A stretch of 21,390 bases of DNA from JAQICJ01 sp041686345 (GTDB lineage Bacteria; Myxococcota_A; Polyangia; HGW-17): the NCBI GenBank assembly GCA_041686345.1, contig JAWLEA010000051.1, positions 1 to 21,390 on the forward strand, read 5' to 3'. The notes below the pieces were generated by a model. It was not told the DNA's origin. It worked only from the letters and a program-made list of their open reading frames with translations, and did not search any database. Positions 1-8,225 of the stretch are shown here, one piece after another; within the stretch, counting starts at the first letter, position 1, and each line of letters starts with the position of its first letter. A program made the position numbers and the translations under genes.

Positions 1-1
1 C

Positions 2-1444
2 GAAGACATTCTCACTGCTGCTCAACCTGCCATTGACGATCTTGATTTTGACGGTCAGGCGGAAATCATAATTGGAAGAATTGTCTTGGACGGAAGCACC
101 GGAGAATTGAAATGGAGAGGTACTCATGGTATCGGCATCAACGCTTTCATGGGTCCCATCTCCTTTGCAGCCGATATCGATCTGGACGGTCGCAAGGAAG
201 TTATTGCCGGAAACACAGTCTATCGAGCCAACGGCGAATTGATGTGGCAATTTAATTACCCCTCCGCCACTTCTCCCTGCAGATCAATGGGAATGCCCTG
301 TGACGGTTATGCAGCCGCCGGCAACTTTGATCTTGATTCCTATGCTGAAATCATCATTGTTCGTTCCGGAGATGTCTGGTTCCTCGAACATGACGGCACC
401 CTGATCACCAAAGTCCCCATTCCTTGGGATAATTGCAGTTACAACGAAGGTGGTCCCCCTACTATTGCCGATTTTGACAACGATGGAAGAGCAGAAGTGG
501 GAGTAGCGGGAGCTGATTTCTATGCTGTCATTGATCTGGATTGTTGCAATTCCCTGCCCAGTTGCGATGCAACCCCTGCAGGTAATCCCAACTGCTCGGC
601 TCCCGGCATCAGATGGCATGTGCCCAACCAGGATTGTTCTTCCAGAACAACCGGTTCCTCGGTATTCGACTTTGATGGTGACGGCAGTGCCGAAGTCGTT
701 TACAACGACGAACAGAAATTCAGAATCTTCTCCGGTATGGACGGAACTATTCTGTTTGAAGAAGCCAACCGTTCCCACACCAGATTGGAATATCCCATCA
801 TAGTTGACGTCGACAATGACGGTAATGCCGAAATTATCTTCATCGAAAACAATACCAATACCTCAAATTTGAACCGAGGCATTGAAGTCTGGGGCGATTC
901 GGGAGACAGATGGGTCCCCACTCGACGCATCTGGAATCAGCACTCTTATTATATCAGCAACATCAATGAAGACGGCACCATTCCACAGCAAAGCACCCTC
1001 CCCAACTGGCTGGTTTATAATAATTTCCGCCAAAATATGCCCGACTACAATGTATTTGCCGCTCCGGATCTGCAAATTGAGATCGACCAGGTAGATAAAG
1101 AAAATTGTAACTCTTCGGTAGATATTATCGTCGAAGTTTGCAACCAGGGAGATTTGAGAGTGGGAGCAGGTGTAAATGTGGGCTTTTGGAATCTGGAAAC
1201 TGATTCAGAGCTTGAATGTGCTTCTGCTGTCAACACATCCTTTACCCTTGAACCGGGCAATTGTGAATTTCTTACCTGTACATGGGAAAATCCCCCTTCA
1301 GCCCCCGAACGGTTCAATCTGCGTGCTTGTGTGGATAACGACCTTCCCTCCTGTGACACAGGAGGTTTCAACAATGAATGTATTGAAGATAATAACTCTG
1401 ATCTCGTTGATGTTGAAGGTTGCGACGGACCCATAGGTAAATAA
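2..1444 (+). CDS. FG-GAP/VCBS-like repeat protein with C-terminal CARDB-like domain (5' end outside window)
   Basis: The reading frame is open from the first bases of the window, so this is the 3' part of a longer gene; the first in-frame TTG at 86 is not a credible start. About 480 residues are visible. The first ~300 carry repeated Asp-rich loops of the FG-GAP/VCBS type (DLDFDGQAEI, DIDLDGRKEV, DFDNDGRAEV, DFDGDGSAEV, DVDNDGNAEI), which in this family bind calcium in a beta-propeller. From about residue 360 (PDLQIEIDQV) the sequence changes to a Cys-containing beta-rich segment resembling CARDB adhesion domains, ending in NNSDLVDVEGC. The protein is probably exported or cell-surface; the signal peptide would lie upstream of the window. 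The next gene follows after 53 bp on the same strand and is also an exported surface protein. Ligand and role are unknown. Confidence 0.85.
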   Translation, partial: EDILTAAQPAIDDLDFDGQAEIIIGRIVLDGSTGELKWRGTHGIGINAFMGPISFAADIDLDGRKEVIAGNTVYRANGELMWQFNYPSATSPCRSMGMPCDGYAAAGNFDLDSYAEIIIVRSGDVWFLEHDGTLITKVPIPWDNCSYNEGGPPTIADFDNDGRAEVGVAGADFYAVIDLDCCNSLPSCDATPAGNPNCSAPGIRWHVPNQDCSSRTTGSSVFDFDGDGSAEVVYNDEQKFRIFSGMDGTILFEEANRSHTRLEYPIIVDVDNDGNAEIIFIENNTNTSNLNRGIEVWGDSGDRWVPTRRIWNQHSYYISNINEDGTIPQQSTLPNWLVYNNFRQNMPDYNVFAAPDLQIEIDQVDKENCNSSVDIIVEVCNQGDLRVGAGVNVGFWNLETDSELECASAVNTSFTLEPGNCEFLTCTWENPPSAPERFNLRACVDNDLPSCDTGGFNNECIEDNNSDLVDVEGCDGPIGK

Positions 1445-1497
1445 TTACTGTTCAGTAGGCATTTATAAAAGACCTGTTCCAACAAACGGAGAAACAA

Positions 1498-4134
1498 GTG
1501 ATAATATCAATTTTTTCCTTTATGTTATTTTTTAGTGCAAATCAGCAAGTCTGGTATGATTTTGCAGGAAACAGAGAATTTCAAACAGATGGATATGTCA
1601 CTTCTACTGATTGCATAACCGGCGATGGCAGTGCAATTTTGGCAGAAACCCCGAACTGGGCTGCAACCGGCTGGTCTCACCGACTGGAAATTATCGTCCA
1701 GAATGATACCGGTCAGGCTCTGGTTAACCATCCGGTGCAAATAGATCTGAAAGAAGTTCCCCCGGAACTTTTCGATGTAGCCCGGGTAGACGGTCAAGAT
1801 CTGCGCTTATACTCAGAATCAGGAAGTCTAATTCCCAATTTTTGGCTGGAATACTATGATTTTATCACCAGAAACGGGTATTTCTGGTTTCGGCTGTCTT
1901 CACTACCTGCAGGAGATACTTCCGTCTATCTCTATTTTGGCAATAGAGAAGCCGATCCTGCAGGACATTGGCAGGATATTTTCACCTGGTCAAATCCGGT
2001 GGAAGGAGCCTATCTCAGTTGGCCTTCTCCAATTACAGCCGCCGCAATTCCCTTTATAGACAACACTTCCTTTACCGCAGGTGATGCAACCCCTGTTAAT
2101 TTACCTGCCAATCAGGTTAGCAACATCAATTTAGAGCAGGGTGCAATTTACTCAACCGGACCCTACAACCTGGGAGCAGCATCTGATACTTTCGATGGTC
2201 CTCTACCCTATTCCATGGCCGGCACTACCTTCGTTTTTCCCGGACACCGTTACGAAGACTCCTTTGAATTCTACTCTCCTCTGGGAGTGGCCAATGTAAC
2301 TATCAGCAGTAACTCCACCATGGATTACAATTTTCAAGTCAGTGATGCCTCGGCTCTTACTCTCAACTTCAACATACCTGAAGAGAGTTATAAGATAGAA
2401 TCGGATTTGCCAATTGTAGTCTTTCACCGCAGTGAATCCGGAGATGGCTACCCTCTGATACCTGCCAGCAACGAATTATGGGGAGGAGCCACCGGCAGTG
2501 TCCATGTTTCAGCCCTTAATGACAATACTTCCGTTACTGCTTACTACTCCGACGGTTCCTCCCAGAATATCACCGTTAATTCCAATACTTATGTTACCCT
2601 CAACCGTTCAGGTAACCAGGGAGACGGACCTGCCGTTCATCTCATTGCTGACGGTCCCATTGGAGCTATAAGTTCCGCCGATGGAGATGGAGCTGAAGCC
2701 GTAACTTTTTATACGTCCAAATTACTTTCCCAGGAATTTATCTTCCCCCGCAACGGTGAATATCTTTTCATCAGCACTCGGGAACCCCATACTCATTGTG
2801 AAATTCTCAGCCAGGATGGTACAGTGCTGACTGCAGCTCTTTCTACTGCTTATGCCCCGCCCCACCCCGATAAAATCTATCTTGCTTCTCACCTGCAAGC
2901 CGGCAACAGACTCAGTTGCACCAAACCTGTTGTGACCTATTTTGAAGATCAAGCCACCAATGATGAACGTCATCTTCTCTCAGTCAAGGACCATCGCCCG
3001 CTGATCTGGCCCCCTGTCAATTACGGAGTTGTCAATTATGCGGTTCAAAGTCATTTTAAACAAGGTCCGGGCTGGATTGAAACTCCCAACTATGAAGTTC
3101 CCCATATAATCACTTCCTGGGACGACATCGTTTTTTACGAACCCACCTCAATGCCCGAAAACACCTCAATTGGTTATCTGGTTTCCCAGAACAAAGGCTA
3201 CAACTGGCTTTACTTTAACGGAGAAGAATGGGTTACAGCACCCGATTCATCCTATGCCAATTCAGCCCTCTGGCTGCAATATGCTTTTGACTTTTTACCT
3301 CCTTCGCCCCAATTGAAATTGAAAATCATCATGGAAGGAGACGGGCAAAAAACCCCGGTACAAGGACCAATTTCCTTTACCTACAATTACCAGGAAGGTG
3401 CCGAACAATTTGTAATTGCCCCCATCGAATTTCCTCAATTTCAGGGACAAGCTTTCACCATCAATATTGAAGCTCAGGATGAAGATGGACGCTTGCTTAC
3501 CGGTTTTGAATCCAGAGTTATCATGTCATTGAACAATGGCAATTCCATTTCCCCCTCCTTCTCTCCTGAATTTGTCCGGGGGAAAGCCAATTTCAAAGTG
3601 GTTATATTTGATCCCGGGCAAGAGGTTGAAATTCATATCACTGACGGGACAACCTCAGCCCGGAGCAACAGCTTTGACGTAAACCAACTGGAAATTTCCC
3701 GTTTGATAATTGCAGCCGGAGATCAACAATGGGGACTCAAGAATGAACTGCTGCCAAACCCCCTTGTTGTCCAGGTTCTTAACGAAAACGACCAGCCTGT
3801 GGCTTATCAGAAAGTTCTCTTTACAAGAAATGAAGGCGAAGGATATCTTGATGATAATAAAACCGAAGTGGAAGTGGTAACCGATTTTTACGGATTAGCC
3901 CAAGTTGATTTCACGCCCTCTCATGGAATCAACACTGTTCAAGCCGAGGTGGAAAACCTTGAACCGGTACAATTTCTCATCAGAGGAGTTGATAGCAAAT
4001 TGGTGGACAGAAAAGACGCAATCGGCTCCAACGGTTGCAACACCGGCTCAAGCAATCCCTCTTCGGCCACACTGCCATTTTTACTGCTGATTTTTGCCTT
4101 GGCACTTCCCTGCTTGCTGAAATTCCAACATTGA
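1498..4134 (+). CDS. DUF2341 / Ig-like surface protein with MYXO-CTERM-like tail
   Basis: 878 residues. The start is GTG, with GGAG seven bases upstream (1488-1491). A short hydrophobic N-terminus (MIISIFSFMLFFSA) looks like a signal peptide. Residues ~60-155 match the DUF2341 pattern (LEIIVQNDTG ... FWLEYYDF ... VYLYFGNREADP). The middle (~200-480) is beta-rich and slightly resembles IgGFc-binding-type domains; that is a weak call. Residues ~738-830 look like a bacterial Ig-like (Big_1/invasin) domain (NPLVVQVLNENDQPV ... TDFYGLAQVDFTP). The last ~34 residues have a Cys near 847 (SNGCNTGSS), a Ser/Pro linker, a hydrophobic helix and a short KFQH end. This is the architecture of MYXO-CTERM-type sorting signals, although the end is only weakly basic. 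Its stop codon lies one base from the stop of the convergent flavin reductase gene. Probably an adhesin-like or structural surface protein; function unproven. Confidence 0.85.
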   Translation: MIISIFSFMLFFSANQQVWYDFAGNREFQTDGYVTSTDCITGDGSAILAETPNWAATGWSHRLEIIVQNDTGQALVNHPVQIDLKEVPPELFDVARVDGQDLRLYSESGSLIPNFWLEYYDFITRNGYFWFRLSSLPAGDTSVYLYFGNREADPAGHWQDIFTWSNPVEGAYLSWPSPITAAAIPFIDNTSFTAGDATPVNLPANQVSNINLEQGAIYSTGPYNLGAASDTFDGPLPYSMAGTTFVFPGHRYEDSFEFYSPLGVANVTISSNSTMDYNFQVSDASALTLNFNIPEESYKIESDLPIVVFHRSESGDGYPLIPASNELWGGATGSVHVSALNDNTSVTAYYSDGSSQNITVNSNTYVTLNRSGNQGDGPAVHLIADGPIGAISSADGDGAEAVTFYTSKLLSQEFIFPRNGEYLFISTREPHTHCEILSQDGTVLTAALSTAYAPPHPDKIYLASHLQAGNRLSCTKPVVTYFEDQATNDERHLLSVKDHRPLIWPPVNYGVVNYAVQSHFKQGPGWIETPNYEVPHIITSWDDIVFYEPTSMPENTSIGYLVSQNKGYNWLYFNGEEWVTAPDSSYANSALWLQYAFDFLPPSPQLKLKIIMEGDGQKTPVQGPISFTYNYQEGAEQFVIAPIEFPQFQGQAFTINIEAQDEDGRLLTGFESRVIMSLNNGNSISPSFSPEFVRGKANFKVVIFDPGQEVEIHITDGTTSARSNSFDVNQLEISRLIIAAGDQQWGLKNELLPNPLVVQVLNENDQPVAYQKVLFTRNEGEGYLDDNKTEVEVVTDFYGLAQVDFTPSHGINTVQAEVENLEPVQFLIRGVDSKLVDRKDAIGSNGCNTGSSNPSSATLPFLLLIFALALPCLLKFQH

Positions 4135-4135
4135 A

Positions 4136-4687
4136 TTACCAACTTTTCAACTTGGACTGATTAATTAATTTGTTTCCACACTGATAGTTAGAACCACCCA
4201 GGTGATTTACCGGAAAAACACCTTCTTTTCCTGTCCAATGATCACTGAAATATCTTTGTTCTGCAAAAGCCATAGTAACTTCGGCGCTAATAATGTGGGT
4301 TTCCTTGTCCATTGCAATAACTTCACAGATTAAAACTGCCAGGGCTTTTTTCAATGCCGGAACAGGAAGCTCCTGTGGTTTGAATAATTCCACCGAACTC
4401 TCCTTCAACTTGTTTGTATCCTTCCCCGAAATTCCTCCAAAATAAGCCAGATGAGGAATTAAATCTGCACCGGGGATATTGCAACTGAACTTGCCGTACT
4501 TTTCAATATTGCTCCAGGTTTGATGGGCAGGACCAACACAGATGGCTATCTTTGGAGGTTCCTTGTTTATAGGCATATTCCAGGCAACAGAAGAAAAATT
4601 GTCATAATTTTTTCCTTTGGTTCCAATAATGAGTACAGGCCCGCAATTAATAGTTCTGGTAGCCAAATCAAGTGGTATCTTTTGCAT
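4136..4687 (-). CDS. Flavin reductase-like (flavoredoxin/RutF-type) FMN-binding protein
   Basis: 183 residues, close to the family's usual length. The ATG at 4687 is preceded by AAGGAG at a good distance. The sequence follows the flavoredoxin pattern: SSVAWNMPINKEPPKIAICV near the N-terminus, then NIEKYGKFSCNIP, then FGGISGKDTNKL, the segments that form the FMN-binding split barrel in this family. Members reduce flavin with NAD(P)H or carry FMN in short electron-transfer chains; the partner cannot be told here. It is divergent from the arsenic operon. Its upstream region carries two inverted repeats and a TATAAT box, so it may be separately controlled. A link to arsenic metabolism is possible but rests only on position. 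Confidence 0.8.
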   Translation of the reverse strand: MQKIPLDLATRTINCGPVLIIGTKGKNYDNFSSVAWNMPINKEPPKIAICVGPAHQTWSNIEKYGKFSCNIPGADLIPHLAYFGGISGKDTNKLKESSVELFKPQELPVPALKKALAVLICEVIAMDKETHIISAEVTMAFAEQRYFSDHWTGKEGVFPVNHLGGSNYQCGNKLINQSKLKSW

Positions 4688-4770
4688 TAAAACTCCTTTT
4701 TAAATTTTTTATGATTTATTTTTCACAAACACAGTTTCCATTTTGCATCAGATTTTCCCAATTGTAAAAC

Positions 4771-4825
4771 GTTCAAAATGAAAAAGTTGAATTTGAACTT
4801 GATTATACCCGTTTATGCGGGTATA
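4771..4825 (-). promoter_or_regulatory. Candidate promoter/operator of the flavin reductase gene: two dyads and a TATAAT box
   Basis: Read on the minus strand, a perfect TATAAT lies at 4807-4802. It is overlapped by a perfect inverted repeat, TATACCCG-6 nt-CGGGTATA (4804-4825). Just downstream of it lies a second dyad, GTTCAAA-14 nt-TTTGAAC (4771-4798). No good -35 hexamer is visible. Dyads over the -10 and the expected start site fit a repressor-controlled promoter with a 5' leader of about 100 nt. The ATACCC/GGGTAT arms loosely resemble CsoR/RcnR-family operators. No such regulator is in the window, and ArsR could equally be the binder. Confidence 0.45.
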
Positions 4826-4835
4826 TGCTTATAAG

Positions 4836-5002
4836 TAATTCCCGTCCCAAAAATGGATGTCATCGTTTGGCAACGGAATTTTACCTCATCAGTTTTGTCA
4901 TAACTTCTTGAAATAGTGTCAACTATGTCGGCGAAGTTATTCCGCGCTTCTGAGACAAATTTCTTATCCAGCCAATAACACCACTTCTGGGATAGGGAAC
5001 TA
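4836..5002 (+). repeat. Dispersed palindromic element, copy A (complete, ~167 bp)
   Basis: This is the only copy with both ends visible. The left end TAATTCCCGTCCCA and the reverse complement of the right end, TAGTTCCCTATCCCA, match closely, and both begin with TA. Internal structure: a hairpin CGTT-TGGC-AACG (4864-4875), and a central hairpin ATAACTTC/GAAGTTAT (4900-4907 with 4933-4940) enclosing ATAGT-GTCA-ACTAT (4913-4926). The two halves are also loosely inverted over their whole length. It has no coding capacity. It occupies most of the 380 bp between the flavin reductase and arsR starts. A -10-like TATAAC (5012-5017) lies just beyond its right end. Confidence 0.8.
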
Positions 5003-5067
5003 AGTAACTTTTATAACCACGGGTTCAATCCTTGGTTTTAATACCGGTTCACCAAACAGAAACACCT

Positions 5068-5430
5068 ATGAAAAAATTGGCTGAAATATACAAAGCTTTA
5101 TCAGATGAAACCCGACTGATGATTATTGCTTTAATCACAAACCATGGAGAATGCTGTGTATGTGACGTAATGGGTGTCCTTTCTCTTTCACAATCCAAGG
5201 CTTCCCGTCACCTGCGCTATCTGAAAAATGCCGGTTTGTTGACTAATCGCCGTGCAGGAACCTGGGTCTATTACAAAATCCCTGAAAAACCGAGTAAGTA
5301 TGTAGAACAGATATTAACAAACAACAGAGAAATTATTGCTTGGGCTCAATCTGATGAGTTGAAAAAGCGCATGGCACTGTGGAAAAAGAAAAAGAAAAAT
5401 GGAAACTGCAGCAAACTTGAAAAATCCTGA
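5068..5430 (+). CDS. arsR: ArsR-family metalloregulator (arsenite-responsive repressor)
   Basis: 120 residues from the ATG at 5068, the start expected for this family (MKKLAEIYKALSDETR). An in-frame TTG at 5032 would add 12 unlikely residues. Neither start has a clear Shine-Dalgarno. The winged helix is evident: SDETRLMIIAL, then the recognition helix LSQSKASRHLRYLKNAGLL, then the wing RRAGTWVYYKI. The cysteines in GECCVCDVMG (C29, C30, C32) correspond to the CVC arsenite sensor of classical ArsR at the start of the DNA-binding helix. It is first in the arsR-acr3-arsC operon, so autorepression relieved by As(III)/Sb(III) is expected. The C-terminus is lysine-rich (KKKKK). No operator is identified with confidence in the 65 bp between copy A and the start. 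Confidence 0.93.
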   Translation: MKKLAEIYKALSDETRLMIIALITNHGECCVCDVMGVLSLSQSKASRHLRYLKNAGLLTNRRAGTWVYYKIPEKPSKYVEQILTNNREIIAWAQSDELKKRMALWKKKKKNGNCSKLEKS

Positions 5431-5501
5431 GCCTTTCGGATGTATTTACTCGCTTTGCATAGAAAAAACAAAACCCTGTCACCAATTTAAGGGAACAAAA
5501 T

Positions 5502-6581
5502 ATGGATAAAAATCAAAACTCTGGAATTAGTTTTTTTGAAAAATATCTCACTTTATGGGTTGCCCTCTGTATGTTGTTCGGAATCCTGGTGGGCAAATTT
5601 CTGCCTTTCATCCCGGAATTACTCGGCAAATTTGAATATGCCAGAGTATCTATCCCTATTGCAATTCTGATTTGGTTGATGATCTATCCCATGATGATGA
5701 AAGTTGATTTTGCCAGCGTGAAAAATGTTGGTAAAAACCCTAAGGGATTGATAGTTACCTGGATTGCCAATTGGCTGATCAAACCCTTCAGCATGTATGC
5801 TATCGCCTGGTTTTTTTTCTTTGTAGTTTTCAAGGAGTTGATTCCTCCAGCCTTGGGAAATGCCTACCTGGCCGGTGCTATTTTACTCGGAGCAGCACCA
5901 TGCACGGCAATGGTGTTTGTCTGGAGTCATTTAACTCGAGGTAATCCCGCTTACACAGTTGTGCAAGTAGCAACCAATGACATAATCATTTTGATTGCTT
6001 TTACACCCATTGTTTCATTCCTGCTGGGAATAAGCGGGATCAGAATACCTTGGAACACCCTCATCTTTTCTGTTGTTTTATTTGTTGTAATACCACTGGT
6101 TGGCGGAGTTATAACCCGCTCACTGGTAATTCGCAAAAAAGGCAAAACTTATTTTGAAACCACCTTCTTGCAAAAATTTAACAATATGACCATGGGTGGT
6201 TTGCTGCTTACTTTAGTTATTATTTTTTCTTTCCAAGGTAAAGTAATCCTGCAAAATCCTCTGCACATTCTGCTAATCGCCATTCCTCTTACTATCCAAA
6301 CCTTTTTTATTTTCTTTATTGCCTATTTCACAGCAAAAAAGTTACAATTGCCACACAATATTGCAGCACCGGCAGGAATGATTGGGGCATCAAATTTCTT
6401 TGAACTGGCAGTAGCAGTGGCTATTTCACTGTTCGGACCCACCTCACCTGCTGCCCTCGCAACAATTGTAGGTGTTTTGGTTGAAGTACCGGTAATGCTT
6501 ACCCTGGTAAAAATAGCCAATGGAACCGTCCATTGGTTTCCCAAGGATAAAGCATTGCAAATGGAGGCTACAAATAAATGA
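5502..6581 (+). CDS. acr3: ACR3-type arsenite efflux permease
   Basis: 359 residues with about ten hydrophobic helices, the normal size for the Acr3/ArsB-type BASS-superfamily permease of the inner membrane. AAGGGA precedes the ATG. Signatures include YPMMMKVDF, ILLGAAPCTAMVFVWS and GVLVEVPVML. C134 in the APCTAM motif is the cysteine shown to be essential in characterised Acr3 proteins. E328 is probably the conserved glutamate of the late helix. It exports arsenite using the proton-motive force. It lies 71 bp after arsR and overlaps arsC by 4 bp. No ArsA ATPase is present, so efflux is presumably ion-gradient driven. Confidence 0.95.
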   Translation: MDKNQNSGISFFEKYLTLWVALCMLFGILVGKFLPFIPELLGKFEYARVSIPIAILIWLMIYPMMMKVDFASVKNVGKNPKGLIVTWIANWLIKPFSMYAIAWFFFFVVFKELIPPALGNAYLAGAILLGAAPCTAMVFVWSHLTRGNPAYTVVQVATNDIIILIAFTPIVSFLLGISGIRIPWNTLIFSVVLFVVIPLVGGVITRSLVIRKKGKTYFETTFLQKFNNMTMGGLLLTLVIIFSFQGKVILQNPLHILLIAIPLTIQTFFIFFIAYFTAKKLQLPHNIAAPAGMIGASNFFELAVAVAISLFGPTSPAALATIVGVLVEVPVMLTLVKIANGTVHWFPKDKALQMEATNK

Positions 6582-6994
6582 AAGGTATTCTCTTTTTATG
6601 CGTTGCCAATTCGGCACGGAGCCAAATGGCCGAAGGCATAGCAAAAAAATTAGCCCCTGAAGGTACTCGAATCTGGTCAGCCGGTTCAAAACCAACCAGT
6701 GTCAGAACCGAAGCAATTGAAGTTCTCAAAGAGATTGGAATTGATATCTCTCATCAGCGCTCCAAGGAAATATCTGAGATTCCTTCGGATCAAGTAAATA
6801 CAGTCATCACTTTGTGTGCTGAAGAAGAGTGTCCGCTTTTTCTCGGAAAAGCTCAACGACTGCATTGGAGTTTGCCTGATCCGGCCGCTGTTGAAGGTTC
6901 TGCCGAAAAACGCCTGGATGCCTACCGTACTACTCGAGATGAATTATTGCAAAGATTGCAGAATTGGTTTCAAACTGGAAAAGTGATAAATTAA
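6578..6994 (+). CDS. arsC: Arsenate reductase, low-molecular-weight phosphatase type (ArsC)
   Basis: 138 residues. The start overlaps the acr3 stop (ATGA), with GGAGG at 6563-6567, so translation is probably coupled. The phosphatase loop CVANSARS (C8, N11, R14, S15) is intact. C80 and C85 (TLCAEEECPLF) match the two further redox cysteines of the thioredoxin-coupled family, and D101 in SLPDP is the likely general acid. The spacing of the second cysteine pair is shorter than in the Bacillus/Staphylococcus enzymes but fits the CAEEECP variant. It reduces As(V) to As(III), which Acr3 exports. It completes a three-gene detoxification operon. Confidence 0.94.
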   Translation: MKGILFLCVANSARSQMAEGIAKKLAPEGTRIWSAGSKPTSVRTEAIEVLKEIGIDISHQRSKEISEIPSDQVNTVITLCAEEECPLFLGKAQRLHWSLPDPAAVEGSAEKRLDAYRTTRDELLQRLQNWFQTGKVIN

Positions 6995-7083
6995 ATTTTT
7001 ATTGCAATTATCAAATTTCCTGACAATCTTGTACTGATTGAATTATTTCACATCAACCCGCAAAATCCACAAGGAGAAACTTG

Positions 7084-8223
7084 ATGCCAAGAACTGATAT
7101 CATCCAGGAATATTTATTTGCTTCAATCGACGAAAAACTGGAAAAACTCGCTAAAAAAGGGATCGACGTCATTTCATTTGGAGTTGGAGATCCAGATTCA
7201 CCTCCTCCCGAAAAATTAATTAATAAATTGGGTGCAATCATCAAAAATAAAGATATGCACAATTACAGCCCTTATGTGGGAACCATGGAGTTTCGCCAAT
7301 CTGCAGCCGCCTATATGCACAAACGTTACGGGGTTAATTTCAATCCCAATACCGAAGTAGTCGGACTCATAGGTTCCAAAGAAGGAATTGGCAACACTTT
7401 CATTGCCTATACTCAAAAGGGCAGCCTGAATCTGGTACCTTCTTTATCCTATCCAATTCCGCGCACAATGACCAAACTGGCCGGAGGGAAAGTTTTTTCG
7501 CTGCATCTTACCAAGGAAAACAACTTCCTGGTAGATTTCAACAAAATACCGGTTGAAACAGCCAACCAAGCTACCTTGCTCTACCTTAACTATCCCAACA
7601 ATCCCACCGGAGCCGGGGCTGAGCTGGACTTTTATGAAAAAGCGCTGGCATTTGCGGAAAAACATGATCTGATCATTATTTCCGATAACGCCTATGGTGA
7701 AATCTATTTTGATACCAAACCCCACAGTTTCTTCGAAATCCCCGGAGCCAAAAAGAGAGTTCTTGAATACCACTCCCTTTCCAAAATGTTCAATATTACT
7801 GGCTGGAGACTTGCCTTTGCCTTGGGCAGTCCTCAACTGCTAAAACCACTGAAAGTCATGAAAACCAATATGGATTCCGGACAGTTCAAACCATTACAAC
7901 TGGCAGCAGGTTGGGCCATGGAGAACCTGATCGAAGATTTTGGCAAAGAGCAAAGAAAAACTTATCGCCATAAACTTAATGCCCTCAAAGAAGAACTTGT
8001 AAAACTAGGTGCCAAAGTTGAACTTCCCGGCGGAACTTTTTTCCTGTGGGGAGAAACACCCGAAGGTATGAGTTCCAATGATTTTACTGAATTCCTTCTG
8101 GAAAAATACGGTATATTTGTTACTCCAGGCAATATGTTTGGCGAAGATGGAGAAGGCTTTTTCCGTGCTTCTCTCACTGTAAACGATAAAAGACTCCAAC
8201 AGGCTTTGGCCCGCTTTAAATAA
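7084..8223 (+). CDS. dapL: Class I/II PLP aminotransferase, probably LL-diaminopimelate aminotransferase
   Basis: 379 residues from the ATG at 7084, with AAGGAG seven bases upstream; the TTG at 7081 would be too close. Fold-type I aminotransferase motifs are present: SFGVGDPDSPPP, LNYPNNPTGA, SDNAYGEIYFD and the PLP lysine in SLSKMFNITGWR (K234). NYPNNPTGA, DNAYxxIYFD and MKTNMDSGQFKPLQ resemble LL-diaminopimelate aminotransferases (DapL), which make LL-DAP from tetrahydrodipicolinate for lysine and peptidoglycan. An aspartate/alanine-type aminotransferase of the same family remains possible, hence the modest confidence in the symbol. The glcD-like gene starts 2 bp after its stop, so they are probably cotranscribed, though the two functions have no obvious link. 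Confidence 0.75.
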   Translation: MPRTDIIQEYLFASIDEKLEKLAKKGIDVISFGVGDPDSPPPEKLINKLGAIIKNKDMHNYSPYVGTMEFRQSAAAYMHKRYGVNFNPNTEVVGLIGSKEGIGNTFIAYTQKGSLNLVPSLSYPIPRTMTKLAGGKVFSLHLTKENNFLVDFNKIPVETANQATLLYLNYPNNPTGAGAELDFYEKALAFAEKHDLIIISDNAYGEIYFDTKPHSFFEIPGAKKRVLEYHSLSKMFNITGWRLAFALGSPQLLKPLKVMKTNMDSGQFKPLQLAAGWAMENLIEDFGKEQRKTYRHKLNALKEELVKLGAKVELPGGTFFLWGETPEGMSSNDFTEFLLEKYGIFVTPGNMFGEDGEGFFRASLTVNDKRLQQALARFK

Positions 8224-8225
8224 AC

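Noticed and set aside
5015..5056. tRNA-like string: GGTTCAATCC followed by GGTTCACCA upstream of arsR
   Set aside because: The distance from the T-loop-like sequence to CCA is about 8 nt too long, the T-stem pairs poorly, and no D or anticodon arm lies upstream (that DNA is element copy A).
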